Shown in pieces: positions 48,799-57,916 of a DNA stretch of 64,000 nucleotides. The first letter of the stretch is position 1; the number at the start of each line of letters is the position of its first letter. Where the stretch lies: positions 248,001 through 312,000 of the forward strand of contig NZ_CADFEJ010000004.1 of the NCBI RefSeq assembly GCF_902833055.1, given 5' to 3'. Position numbers and translations under genes: made by a program. Origin of the DNA: Burkholderia territorii. Its GTDB lineage: Bacteria > Pseudomonadota > Gammaproteobacteria > Burkholderiales > Burkholderiaceae. The notes under the pieces are model-generated. The model saw only the letters and a program-made list of their open reading frames with translations. It did no database searches and was not told where the DNA came from.

Positions 48799-49691
48799 CT
48801 GTCATCGATTTGTCGGCGCTCGATCCGCCCGATCTCGTCGAAACGCTGGACTTCGAGGCCGCGTATCAGCTCAAGCTGCAGCATTTCAAACGCATCTATC
48901 CGGACTGGACAGCAGCGCTTGAATCCGATCCGGTCGTGAAGCTGATCGAGCTGGCTGCGTACGACGAAATTCGGTTTCGTGCGCGCGTGAACGACGCGGC
49001 ACGTGCGGTGTTGCTCGCGTACTCGACGGGCGCGGATCTCGAACATCTCGCGGTGCTTTGGAATTTGCAGCGCGAAGTCGTCGACCCCGGCGACCCTGAA
49101 GCGCATCCGCCCGTTCCAGCGACGCGCGAGCGCGACGAGCGCCTGCGATTGCGTACACAGATGGGAATCGAGCGATCGTCGACCGCCGGCCCGTTCGGCG
49201 CGTACCGATCACTCGCGATGGACGCATCGCCGGACGTTGCCGACGTGCGCGTCGATCGGCCCGAAGCCGGTGTAGTGCGCGTGGTCGTGAAGTCGTATTC
49301 GAACGATGGCGTCGCGAGCGCCGCATTGCTAGACACGGTGCGTCGTGCCCTGTCGCCGGAAGACCGTCGGCCGCTGAACGACACGCTGCTGGTCGTTGCG
49401 GCTCGGCCTGTCAATTACACGATCGTCGCCGATGTGTACGTCGGGCGCGGCCCGGACCCCGGTGTCGTGATCGCCGCGCGTCGGCAGGATCTGGATATCG
49501 CGGTCGCGGCGGGCGAAGCGTTGCGCGTCGGCATGCCGCGTTCGGCCGTGACCGGTGCACTCCATCCGAAAGCGTCAGGTGTCGTGCGCGTCGACCTGAA
49601 GTCGCCTGTCGCCGATGTCGTGTGCGCGGTCGACCAGTTCGCGCGCTGCACATCGATCGTGCTCAATGCAAAGGTGGCCGATGACGAGTGA
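48795..49691 (+). CDS. Baseplate protein J (P2 gpJ-like)
   Basis: 298 residues (P2 gpJ 302). Starts MTVIDLSALDPPDLVETLDF; YDEIRFRARVNDAARAVLLA, GADLEHLAVLWNLQREVV and RDERLRLRTQMGIERSSTAG are gpJ hallmarks. Wedge protein. Overlaps W by four bases and I by 11. Confidence 0.92.
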   Translation: MTVIDLSALDPPDLVETLDFEAAYQLKLQHFKRIYPDWTAALESDPVVKLIELAAYDEIRFRARVNDAARAVLLAYSTGADLEHLAVLWNLQREVVDPGDPEAHPPVPATRERDERLRLRTQMGIERSSTAGPFGAYRSLAMDASPDVADVRVDRPEAGVVRVVVKSYSNDGVASAALLDTVRRALSPEDRRPLNDTLLVVAARPVNYTIVADVYVGRGPDPGVVIAARRQDLDIAVAAGEALRVGMPRSAVTGALHPKASGVVRVDLKSPVADVVCAVDQFARCTSIVLNAKVADDE

Positions 49692-50259
49692 AGCACTGTT
49701 GCCAGCAAACCAGACGAGCCTCGAAGCCGCACTCGCGCAGGTGATGCGCCCGAGCGTCGATCCCGACTTGATCCGCACCCTCTGGGATGCCGATCGCTGC
49801 CCGGCCGCGTTTCTGCCGTGGCTTGCGTGGTCGCTTGCGGTCGACGGGTGGGAGCTGGCGGAGTCCGAAGACGCACGCCGGGCGCTGATCAAGTCGTCGC
49901 TGGCGATCTACCAGAAGAAGGGCACGCCGTGGGCGATCCGCGAGATCGTGCGGCGGCTCGGCTTCGGCGAGATCGATATTCAGGAAGGGCGCCAGATCAA
50001 GCGCCGTGACGGATCTGCCACGCGCAACGGCCGATATCTGCATGGCGGTTCGACCGCATGGGCCGAGTACATCGTGAAGCTGCGGCGGCCAGTGACGCGA
50101 GATCAGGGCGAAAACCTGAAGCGGGCGATCGAACGCTACGCGCCGGCTCGCAGCCGGCTCGCGTGGCTCGACTTTTCTGAGGTCGCGATCCGGCACAACG
50201 GTGTTGCGACGCGCAACGGTCAATTTACGCGAGGGGTGATTGGTACATGGCCAATCTGA
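49681..50259 (+). CDS. Tail protein I (P2 gpI-like)
   Basis: 192 residues (P2 gpI 176). LLPANQTSLEAALAQVMRPS, then PWLAWSLAVDGWELAESEDA, IYQKKGTPWAIREIVRRLGF and RYAPARSRLAWLDF are typical. Connects baseplate wedges to tail fibres. Overlaps J by 11 and the fibre gene by 13 bases. Confidence 0.9.
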   Translation: MTSEALLPANQTSLEAALAQVMRPSVDPDLIRTLWDADRCPAAFLPWLAWSLAVDGWELAESEDARRALIKSSLAIYQKKGTPWAIREIVRRLGFGEIDIQEGRQIKRRDGSATRNGRYLHGGSTAWAEYIVKLRRPVTRDQGENLKRAIERYAPARSRLAWLDFSEVAIRHNGVATRNGQFTRGVIGTWPI

Positions 50260-52469
50260 AAGAAGAAGGTAAGTGGGAGGACGGCGTTTATCAGTTCGAG
50301 ACGTCGGACCCGGTGCAGGGCGGCCCGGACGGCGTCGACAACGTGCCGACCAAGCAACTCGCCAATCGCACGCGCTACCTGAAGGATCGTGCGGATGCAG
50401 CGGACAAGGCGATTACGGCGCTTGGCACGCGAGCGGACGCGACGGACAAGAAGGTCGGCGATCTCGGCAACGACAAGGTTGCCAAGTCCGGCGATGCGAT
50501 GAAGGGCAAGCTGCTCGGCAAGGTCGGTGCAATCACGCCGAACAACACGAACAACGCAGGTTTTGCGTTCGACGGTGATCCGGACTCCGGGATGTTTTCG
50601 CCGGGAGACGGGCACGTCCAGCTCGGCGTGCAAGGCGTTCCGTACGTCGTCATGCTCGGCAATAACCTGACGCTTGGCGCTGCCGGCTGGCTCTCGCTGA
50701 TTGCCGGTGGGAGTGAGCGTGGCCGCATCACGCCGGAGGGCCGGTGGTTGATCGGTGGGGCGGGTGACAATGGCCAAGATACCGTGCGTGTGCAGGGTTC
50801 GATCGGCGCAAACGGCGGTATTCGCAGCGCGGGCTACGACGCGAACGGCACGGGTGCTCAGTTTCGCGCGGTGGGTACCGACTACGGCGTCATGCTCCGC
50901 AATGACAACAAGAGCGCGTGGTTCTTGCAGACAAACAAGGGCGATCCGAACGGCACCTATAACGACTATCGGCCGATCTCGTGGTCGCTCGATACCGGGG
51001 TAGTGCGTATCGATGGCACCGGTTGCGGCACGACCTTCGGCGGTTATGCACGTTTTGCCGGCAGCGTGGAATCCGCGGGCGTCGGCTATTTCGGTGGTGG
51101 TGCGGGCAAGGCGAAGGACTACGGCTCGGGCGTCACGCTCGGCTCCAACACGGGCGGCGATATCGTCCTGAAGTCGGCGGGTGCCGACAAGGACATGAAG
51201 CTGTGGGACATCCAGTCGAACAACGACAGCGTGAGCATCCGCGCGGTCGACGACGAATGGACGACGGGCATACCCGCCGTGCGGATCACCCGCGTCAATC
51301 TCAGCACGTCGATCAAGACCATTGAGCTGGCCCCGAACAGTGGCCGCGTGTTGTCCGGTGGTGCTTGGGACGACGGACGTTCGCCGTTTCAGAACAAGGG
51401 TGTGCTCAAGAGTAGCAATTCGGCGGGCGCGCTCGTTGCATCGAACGGCGGCGGAACGGGTCAGACGTCGATCCAGTTGACGCGGGAGGGTGCGCCGACC
51501 GACCAGAAAACGTGGGAGCTGGTCCACGGAGCCGACGGCTCGTTGGCCGTTCGCACGGTCAACGACACGTACGCCAACTCGCAAGCTGCGATCAACGTCA
51601 CTCGCGGTTCGAGCTATGTGCTCGGTACGCTGCAATTGATGCCGCAGGGCGGGCGCGTCGTGGTCGGCAAGGTTGGCGACGACGGCTCCACGCAATTGCA
51701 GGTCGGCGGTATGGTCTCGGCCGTGTCGCCGCCGGCCGGCGACAACTCGAACAAGCTGATCACGTCGGCGTGGTTCGCGGCAGCGGTTGCCGACGTACAG
51801 ATCGGACAGATCGTGTGGGAAGCGCGGACTGCGCCGCGTGCCGGCTTTTTGAAGCTCAACGGCACGGAGCTGAAGCGGGCCGACTATCCGTTGCTGTGGG
51901 CGTACGCGCAGGGCAGCGGCGCGATCGTCGCGGACCCAGATTGGGGAAAGGGACGCCACGGTTGCTTTTCCAGCGGGGACGGCAACACGACATTCCGGCT
52001 GCCTGATCTTCGTGGCGAATTTATCCGCTGTTGGGATGATGCGCGCGGCGCGGATGCACAGCGTCAAATCGGCAGCTGGCAGGACAGTTTGAACCGCTCG
52101 CACGCGCACGGTGCGTCTGCCGCAGCTGTTGGTGACCACTCGCACGGCGCGTGGACCGACGCTCAAGGTATTCACGGTCACGGGGTCAACGATCCGGGGC
52201 ACTCGCATACCACGCGCATTGGTCGCGTCGGGGTCGTCGGTACGAGCTTTGGTCAGGGCAGCGGTCCCTATAACTGGGATCAGGGCGATAACTTCGGGTC
52301 GTCCGGCTCCGGCACGGGGATCTCGATCGCTGCGGACGGCAATCACGGTCACAACGTCGGGATTGGCGGGGCCGGTGCGCACTCGCACACGATCAGTATC
52401 GGCGCGGACGGTGGCAACGAGAGCCGTCCACGCAACGTTGCGCTGCTCGCGATGATTCGGGCTTATTAA
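50247..52469 (+). CDS. Tail fibre protein with collar domain and HxH tip
   Basis: 740 residues. N-terminal fibre-attachment segment (MANLKEEGKWEDGVYQFETS, TKQLANRTRYLKDRADAADK), a long repetitive beta-rich shaft, and a C-terminal collar domain (about 530-600: GQIVWEARTAPRAGFLKLNG, FRLPDLRGEFIRCWDDARGA). The tip carries six HxH motifs (HAH, HSH, HGH, HSH, HGH, HSH) between about 620 and 725, like the iron-binding needle of T4 gp37. It is the receptor-binding protein. Confidence 0.9.
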   Translation: MANLKEEGKWEDGVYQFETSDPVQGGPDGVDNVPTKQLANRTRYLKDRADAADKAITALGTRADATDKKVGDLGNDKVAKSGDAMKGKLLGKVGAITPNNTNNAGFAFDGDPDSGMFSPGDGHVQLGVQGVPYVVMLGNNLTLGAAGWLSLIAGGSERGRITPEGRWLIGGAGDNGQDTVRVQGSIGANGGIRSAGYDANGTGAQFRAVGTDYGVMLRNDNKSAWFLQTNKGDPNGTYNDYRPISWSLDTGVVRIDGTGCGTTFGGYARFAGSVESAGVGYFGGGAGKAKDYGSGVTLGSNTGGDIVLKSAGADKDMKLWDIQSNNDSVSIRAVDDEWTTGIPAVRITRVNLSTSIKTIELAPNSGRVLSGGAWDDGRSPFQNKGVLKSSNSAGALVASNGGGTGQTSIQLTREGAPTDQKTWELVHGADGSLAVRTVNDTYANSQAAINVTRGSSYVLGTLQLMPQGGRVVVGKVGDDGSTQLQVGGMVSAVSPPAGDNSNKLITSAWFAAAVADVQIGQIVWEARTAPRAGFLKLNGTELKRADYPLLWAYAQGSGAIVADPDWGKGRHGCFSSGDGNTTFRLPDLRGEFIRCWDDARGADAQRQIGSWQDSLNRSHAHGASAAAVGDHSHGAWTDAQGIHGHGVNDPGHSHTTRIGRVGVVGTSFGQGSGPYNWDQGDNFGSSGSGTGISIAADGNHGHNVGIGGAGAHSHTISIGADGGNESRPRNVALLAMIRAY

Positions 52470-52482
52470 TTCGAGGTCAAAC

Positions 52483-53241
52483 ATGCTTTGCAATCAGTAC
52501 GACAACCTGACTGGCCGCTATGTCGCGAGCTTTCTTGCGGAACGCGATCCGATGGACGCGAATCGCTATCTCGTGCCGGCGTTCTGCACGCTCACGCCTC
52601 TGCCTGAAGTGCCGACGCGTTCCTGGCCGTTCTGGCAGGACGGCACGTGGGTGATGAAGCCGGACTATCGCGGCGTGCGTCTGTATCGCACCGATACGGG
52701 CGAGCCGGGCGAGATCGCGGTCGCGGGCGTCAGTCCCGATGACGTGGGATTGACCGAAATGCCGCGCCCGTCCGACGAATACGTCTGGAGCGATGGCGCA
52801 TGGGTGCTCGATGAGGCCGTCGTCGCGGAGCGCTTGCGCGCGGCAGCGATGGCGGACTTCTACGCGCGTATGGAGAAAGCGCGGCAGCAGAATCTCGGCA
52901 AGTCGGACGCACGTCTGACGGGACTGCTGACGGATGTCGAAGCGGCAATGTTCGACGCGTGGGCCGCGTATCAAGTTGCGCTTGTCCGTGTGGTCGATCT
53001 GCCGACGTTTCCGACCGAGATCACGTGGCCCGCCGAGCCGGATCCGGATGCCGTGCTGGCCAAGGTCGAGGCTGAACGCGCGGAGAAGGCGGCTCGCGAA
53101 GCCGAGGAAGCCGTCCGACCTGAGGAGGAAGCTCGCCGCAATGAAGCGGCTGAGACAGCTCCGGATACGGAGACCGCTCTGCCTGCGAATGATGACGCCG
53201 CGAGCGATAGCGAGCCGCTCGCCGAGATCGACCCAAAGTAA
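52483..53241 (+). CDS. Tail fibre assembly protein
   Basis: 252 residues. N-terminal half binds or folds fibres (YLVPAFCTLTPLPEVPTRSW, PFWQDGTWVMKPDYRGVRLY). The middle (ARMEKARQQNLGKSDARLTG) and acidic Ala/Glu-rich tail (EAVRPEEEARRNEAAETAPD) are longer than in P2 gpG or Mu gpU. The TAA stop is the centre of an AAAGTAACTTT site. Chaperone for the fibre encoded just upstream. Confidence 0.8.
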   Translation: MLCNQYDNLTGRYVASFLAERDPMDANRYLVPAFCTLTPLPEVPTRSWPFWQDGTWVMKPDYRGVRLYRTDTGEPGEIAVAGVSPDDVGLTEMPRPSDEYVWSDGAWVLDEAVVAERLRAAAMADFYARMEKARQQNLGKSDARLTGLLTDVEAAMFDAWAAYQVALVRVVDLPTFPTEITWPAEPDPDAVLAKVEAERAEKAAREAEEAVRPEEEARRNEAAETAPDTETALPANDDAASDSEPLAEIDPK

Positions 53242-53276
53242 CTTTACCGGCGCATTAATGCGCTGTCCTGTTTCGC

Positions 53277-53302
53277 AAGCCGCTCCTCGAGCGGCTTTTT
53301 TC
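53277..53302 (+). terminator. Intra-operon terminator before sheath gene
   Basis: AAGCCGCT-CCTCG-AGCGGCTT followed by TTTT; the GGAG ribosome site of the sheath gene starts a few bases later. Confidence 0.8.
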
Positions 53303-53318
53303 ATTTCTGGAGATCCGC

Positions 53319-54488
53319 ATGGCAGCGACTTCCTTTTTCCACGGCATCACGACAACGATCGTCGAGACCGGTCCGCGCACGATCGCGGTGCCGTCATCGT
53401 CGGTCGTCGGCATGACCGATACCTACACGCCCGGTCCTGATCTGGCTCAACCGAATGTGCCCGTGCAGCTGACGAGCTATCGCGAGGCCGTGCAGGCCTT
53501 CGGTGAGAAGAGCGCGATCGCACGCGCGGCCCGCGCGATCTACGCGCAAAGCCGTGCGGTTGTTATCGCGGTCGGCGTGCCGACGTCGGCCGATGCGGCG
53601 CAGCTCACGTCAGCGATTATCGGCGGTGAGACGGCCGGCGGTGCGCGTACCGGCATGCAGGCACTGATCGACGCGAAGTCGCGTTTCAATACGCAGCCGC
53701 GCTTGCTGATCGCGCCCGGCCATACGTCGAAGCAACCGGTCGCGACGGCGGCCGATTCGCTCGCCGGCAAGCTCCGGGCCGTCGCCGTGATCGACGGGCC
53801 GAACACGGACGACGAGGCGGCTATCGCGTACGCGAAGAATTTCGGCAGCAAGCGCCTGTACATGGTCGACCCCGGCGCGAAGGCATGGGACAACGCAACG
53901 AACGGCGAGATCGCGCTGCCGGCGTCGGCATATGCGGCGGGTCTGTTCTGCCAGACCGACGCGAAGATCGGTTTCTGGGCGTCGCCGTCGAACAAGGAGA
54001 TCGTCGAGATCACGGGCACGGGCCGACCGATCGAATATCTCGACGGCGACGAGACGTGCCGCGCGAACCTTCTCAACAACGCGAACATCACGACGATCAT
54101 TCGCGACGGTGGCTATCGCCTGTGGGGGAACCGCACGCTTTCGGCCGATCCGAAGTGGAAGTTCGTCACGCGCGTGCGCACGCTCGACATCGTGATGGAC
54201 GCCGTGCAGGCCGGTCACAAGTGGGCGGTCGACCGGGGCATCACGGCAACCTACGTCAGCGACGTGACCGAGGGTCTGCAGGCGTTCATGCGTGACCTGA
54301 AGCGTCAGGGCGCGCTGATCAACTTCGAGGTCTACCCGGACCCGGAGCTGAACACGGCGAGCCAGCTCGAAGACGGCAAGGTGTACTGGAACATTCGTTT
54401 CACGGACGTTCCGCCGGCCGAAAACCCGATTTTCCGCTTCGAGGTCACGAACCAGTGGCTGACCGAAGTGCTCGATAACCAGATCTAA
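53319..54488 (+). CDS. Contractile tail sheath protein (P2 gpFI)
   Basis: 389 residues (P2 FI 396). SFFHGITTTIVETGPRTIAV, SSSVVGMTDTYTPG, the GHTSKQPVATAADSLAGKLR region and the conserved C-terminal VDRGITATYVSDVTEGLQAF, then GALINFEVYPDPELNTASQL. Forms the contractile outer tail tube. Confidence 0.95.
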   Translation: MAATSFFHGITTTIVETGPRTIAVPSSSVVGMTDTYTPGPDLAQPNVPVQLTSYREAVQAFGEKSAIARAARAIYAQSRAVVIAVGVPTSADAAQLTSAIIGGETAGGARTGMQALIDAKSRFNTQPRLLIAPGHTSKQPVATAADSLAGKLRAVAVIDGPNTDDEAAIAYAKNFGSKRLYMVDPGAKAWDNATNGEIALPASAYAAGLFCQTDAKIGFWASPSNKEIVEITGTGRPIEYLDGDETCRANLLNNANITTIIRDGGYRLWGNRTLSADPKWKFVTRVRTLDIVMDAVQAGHKWAVDRGITATYVSDVTEGLQAFMRDLKRQGALINFEVYPDPELNTASQLEDGKVYWNIRFTDVPPAENPIFRFEVTNQWLTEVLDNQI

Positions 54489-54497
54489 GGGGCAGCG

Positions 54498-55004
54498 ATG
54501 ATTCCGGAAACTCTGTACAACTGCAACACCTTCGTCGACGGCCGTAGCTACGCGGGGCGTGCGACAAGCATGTCGCCGCCGAAGCTGAAGCTCAAGACGG
54601 ATGACTTTCGCGCGGGCGGCATGGATGCCGCAGTCAAGGTCGATCAGGGCATGGAAGCGCTCGAAGCGTCGTTCGCGATGGCGACGATGGAATACGACGT
54701 GCTGAAGTTCTTCGGGCTGGTGGATCAGGGCGCGTTCAACGGCGTGTTTCGCTCCGTGTTCAAGGACCGCAGTGGCAACTCGAAGAGTGTCGTTGTGTAT
54801 CTGCGCGGCATGCTCTACGAGGTCGATCCGGGCGAATGGAAGCCGGGCGACAAGGTCGATGCGAAGTTCAACGTGTCGTGCGACTACTACAAGCTGGAGA
54901 TCGACGGCGCGATCGTGCACGAGATCGACATTTTCGCGTGCAAGCGCGTGATCAACGGCGTGGATCAGCTCGCCGACGTTCGCAAGAAGCTCGGCATGGC
55001 GTAG
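54498..55004 (+). CDS. Tail tube protein (P2 gpFII)
   Basis: 168 residues (P2 FII 172). IPETLYNCNTFVDGRSYAGR, LKTDDFRAGGMDAAVKVDQG and ALEASFAMATMEYDVLKFFG match the major tail tube family. Nine bases after the sheath stop. Confidence 0.95.
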   Translation: MIPETLYNCNTFVDGRSYAGRATSMSPPKLKLKTDDFRAGGMDAAVKVDQGMEALEASFAMATMEYDVLKFFGLVDQGAFNGVFRSVFKDRSGNSKSVVVYLRGMLYEVDPGEWKPGDKVDAKFNVSCDYYKLEIDGAIVHEIDIFACKRVINGVDQLADVRKKLGMA

Positions 55005-55047
55005 CTGTCATTCGGCCGACACTTAGCAAAGTTACTTTATTCAATCA

Positions 55048-55075
55048 ATGGCGAGCCGATGGCTCGCCATTTTTC
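55048..55075 (+). terminator. Intra-operon terminator between tube and E genes
   Basis: ATGGCGAGCC-GAT-GGCTCGCCAT, a perfect 10-bp stem followed by TTTT. AAAGTTACTTT lies 9 bases upstream (55028-55038). Confidence 0.82.
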
Positions 55076-55090
55076 ATTTCAGGAACCGCA

Positions 55091-55393
55091 ATGGACAAGG
55101 TCACGGTCAAGCTCGACTTTCCGATCAAGCTCAACGGTGTCGAGTGCGACACCTTCACGATGCGCCGGCCGAAGGTGCGCGACATGCGTGCTGCGCAGAA
55201 GCTCGCGCCGAACGATGCCGAAGAACAGGAGCTGATCCTGTTCGCGACGCTTGCCGACATCGCACCGAGCGATCTCGATGCGATGGATATGGCCGATTAC
55301 GAGCGCGTGCAGGACGCCTACTACTCCTTTCGATCCGTACGCAAAGCTGGACCGAAAGACGCTCAAGGCGCTGGCGAAGCGCCTCGCGTGTGA
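55091..55393 (+). CDS. Tail assembly chaperone E (P2 gpE-like)
   Basis: 100 residues, MDKVTVKLDFPIKLNGVECD, TMRRPKVRDMRAAQKLAPND, DLDAMDMADYERVQDAYYSF. This is the small tail assembly (chaperone) protein that in many phages is also made as a longer frameshifted form coating the tape measure. AGGA is 6 bases before the ATG. Its last 20 residues (SVRKAGPKDAQGAGEAPRV region) overlap the E' frame. Confidence 0.85.
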   Translation: MDKVTVKLDFPIKLNGVECDTFTMRRPKVRDMRAAQKLAPNDAEEQELILFATLADIAPSDLDAMDMADYERVQDAYYSFRSVRKAGPKDAQGAGEAPRV

Positions 55394-55463
55394 GTACGGC
55401 ATGTCGGCGACGTCGATCGACGAGATGACGGTCGACGACATGCTCTGGTGGTTGACGGATTGA
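55332..55463 (+). CDS. E' frame of the tail chaperone (made by frameshift)
   Basis: From about 55329/55332 to the stop at 55463 another frame reads FDPYAKLDRKTLKALAKRLA, then DEMTVDDMLWWLTD, resembling the P2 GpE/E' tail. No suitable start exists for it alone. The E frame and this frame differ by +1 (equal to -2), not -1. The sequence TCC-TTT-CGA at 55325-55333 would let the Phe tRNA slip from TTT to TTC (+1). The exact shift site is inferred. Confidence 0.65.
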   Translation, partial: DPYAKLDRKTLKALAKRLACEYGMSATSIDEMTVDDMLWWLTD

Positions 55464-55473
55464 GGGGGCCGGG

Positions 55474-57906
55474 ATGGCGAAAGACCTAGCACTTGGCATC
55501 GTGATCGGCGGGGCGGTATCGGCGACGTTCGGCAAGGCAATTACCGACACGTCGTCGAAGATCGACGCGATGAAAAAGCGGGCGAACGACTCGCGGCTCT
55601 GGCAGCGCCAGATCGGCGAGACGATGCGCCTGCAGGATGAGTTCCGCCGGCTGCATCTGGCAGGCGACAGCGCAGCGGACGGCATCCGCCGCAAGCTTGA
55701 TAGCAATCTGAAGTCGCTGCGGGATGCCGGCGTCGAGGTCGACCGTCTCGATCGCGCGTATGCGCGACTCGGCCGGACGACGCGGGGGCTGGAGCTGAAA
55801 ACGTCCGGATACGAGCGGCTGGCAGCCGGTAAGGAGGCCGGGCGGGGCGTGATCGGCGACGCGGTAAAGCTGACTGCGGCGGTCGCGGTGCCGGCGACGA
55901 TTGCGGCGAACTATCAGGCGATCATTCGCGACATTGCGATCAAGGCCGGTATTGCGCGCTCGCAGGAAGAGGCCGCGATGGGCGTGCGTATCCGGCGTGA
56001 TGCTGCTGCGAACGGCATCGGCCGCAACGAGCTGGCCGATGCGGTGAACCAGATGGTTGCAGGCGGCATGGATCTCGACCGTGCACTCAACTTCGCGCCG
56101 CTGGTCGCGAAGTTCTCGATCGGGCAGGGAGCGACGACGGTCGAAACCGCGAAGATGATTCAGGCGCTGCAGCAGAACGCGGAGATCGTTGACCCGCGTC
56201 AGATGGCGAAGGCGTTGGAGGCGATCGCGTATCTCGGCAAGGAAGGCTCGTTCGAATCGGTCGACATGGCGCGATGGTTCCCGGTGCTGCTCGCCGAGAT
56301 GAAGAAGATCGGCATCACCGGGCAGGACTCGGTGACGCAGCTCGGAGCGATGCTCCAGGTGCAGATGAAGACTGCGGGCAGCTCCGACGAAGCGGCGAAC
56401 AACCTCAAGAACTGGTTTTCGAAGATCGGTTCGGGCGAGACCGAGCGGAACTACGCGAAAGCCGGTGTCGACTATCAGGCGAAGATGCGCGAGGCGATCG
56501 GCAAGGGCTGGTCGACGCTCGAAGCATCGTTCGTCCTCGCACGCGCATACATCGAGCGCGTCGATCCGGCCAAGGCGAAGCAGCTCGCGACGGCAGCGAA
56601 GCAGTTCAATTCTGAGATGGACCCGGCCAAGCGTCAGGCGCAAATGGCCGCATTCGCCGAGACGATGAAGACCGGCGATCTGTTCAACGACATGCAGGTC
56701 AAGGCGGCGCTGACCGCGTACATGCAGAACGCGGACCTGTACACGAACCTGAAGCGCAACGCGCAGCAGGCGAGTGGCGAGATACAAAAGGATCTGGAAG
56801 CCCGTCGCGAGACGTCCAAGCAGATCTGGAGCGAGGTCGGGCAGCGGTGGGACGACGCGATGCGCAGCATCGGCGACGCGCTTCGTCCGGTCACGGATCG
56901 TATTGGGGAGGGCGCGAAGGGACTCGGAAGCGGTATCCAGTCCGTCGCGGACGCCGCACCGAAGGCGACGGCAGCCGTCGTCGGTATTGCAGGCGCAGCG
57001 CTCGCGTTCCGTGGTGCAAAGGCACTTTGGAGTATCGGCCGGGGCGCGATCGACATCGCACGCGGCACGGTGCTCGCGCGAGGCGGTCGTGCGGCTGCGG
57101 AACGTGGTGGCAGGGCCGGCGGTGTCGTGGGCCGGGCGCTCGATGCGCTCGGCGGGGCTGCGGGTGCTGCCGGTGGCGTGCAGCGCGTGTTCGTCGTCAA
57201 CCTGCCCGGCGGTGGTGTCGGCGGTGGCGGGCTGGGCGATCTCGTCGGCGGTGGTGGGACTGGTCGCGCAGCACGTGGGGCGGCTCGGGCAGGGCGCATC
57301 GGGCGCATCGTCAATGCGGGCCGGGCACTGTTCGGCCGCGTGGCGCCGTACGCCGGCAAGCTCGCCGTCGCCGGCACCGTGCTGAAGCTCGGCCTCGCCG
57401 CGCGTGAAGCGTACGCGGTCGCGTCGAGCACCGATACCGGCACGCAGAAGGCGAACCGGTTCGCGGGCATCGCAGGCAGCCTCGCCGGTGGCGTGATGGG
57501 CGCGAAGGTCGGCGCGATGATCGGTGCGCTCGGCGGACCGATCGGCTCGGCGGTGTTGGGCGTGATCGGCGGTGCGGTCGGCACATTTGCGGGCGACAAG
57601 CTTTTCAGCGCCATCTCGCGCAAGGTGCTGGATCGGACGCGGGGCGAGACGCCAGCGAATGCTGTGGCGGTCGCGAAGGCGAAGGCGCTCGTGCCGGAGG
57701 CGAGCGGCTTCGGTGCTCGGCCGGGGCCGCGTATCGAGCAGCAAAACACCTTCGCGCCGGTCTTCCACGTGAAGATCGAAGCAAGCGATGCCGACATGGC
57801 GAACAAGTTCCTCGCGCAGGTCAGTCCGGCGCTGACCCGGATGATGGACGAGCATCAACGCAAGGCAAACGCGCGAACGGCGATGTTCGATTCGCCACAC
57901 ATGTAA
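55474..57906 (+). CDS. Tail tape measure protein (P2 gpT-like)
   Basis: 810 residues (P2 gpT 815). A coiled N-terminal region (SSKIDAMKKRANDSRLWQRQ), a PhageMin_Tail region (GIGRNELADAVNQMVAGGMD, GQDSVTQLGAMLQVQMKTAG), hydrophobic Gly/Ala-rich segments near 500-620 and 680-720 (MGAKVGAMIGALGGPIGSAV) and a C-terminal FHVKIEASDADMANKF. It sets tail length and takes part in DNA entry. Confidence 0.93.
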   Translation: MAKDLALGIVIGGAVSATFGKAITDTSSKIDAMKKRANDSRLWQRQIGETMRLQDEFRRLHLAGDSAADGIRRKLDSNLKSLRDAGVEVDRLDRAYARLGRTTRGLELKTSGYERLAAGKEAGRGVIGDAVKLTAAVAVPATIAANYQAIIRDIAIKAGIARSQEEAAMGVRIRRDAAANGIGRNELADAVNQMVAGGMDLDRALNFAPLVAKFSIGQGATTVETAKMIQALQQNAEIVDPRQMAKALEAIAYLGKEGSFESVDMARWFPVLLAEMKKIGITGQDSVTQLGAMLQVQMKTAGSSDEAANNLKNWFSKIGSGETERNYAKAGVDYQAKMREAIGKGWSTLEASFVLARAYIERVDPAKAKQLATAAKQFNSEMDPAKRQAQMAAFAETMKTGDLFNDMQVKAALTAYMQNADLYTNLKRNAQQASGEIQKDLEARRETSKQIWSEVGQRWDDAMRSIGDALRPVTDRIGEGAKGLGSGIQSVADAAPKATAAVVGIAGAALAFRGAKALWSIGRGAIDIARGTVLARGGRAAAERGGRAGGVVGRALDALGGAAGAAGGVQRVFVVNLPGGGVGGGGLGDLVGGGGTGRAARGAARAGRIGRIVNAGRALFGRVAPYAGKLAVAGTVLKLGLAAREAYAVASSTDTGTQKANRFAGIAGSLAGGVMGAKVGAMIGALGGPIGSAVLGVIGGAVGTFAGDKLFSAISRKVLDRTRGETPANAVAVAKAKALVPEASGFGARPGPRIEQQNTFAPVFHVKIEASDADMANKFLAQVSPALTRMMDEHQRKANARTAMFDSPHM

Positions 57907-57916
57907 GGGAGATGCA

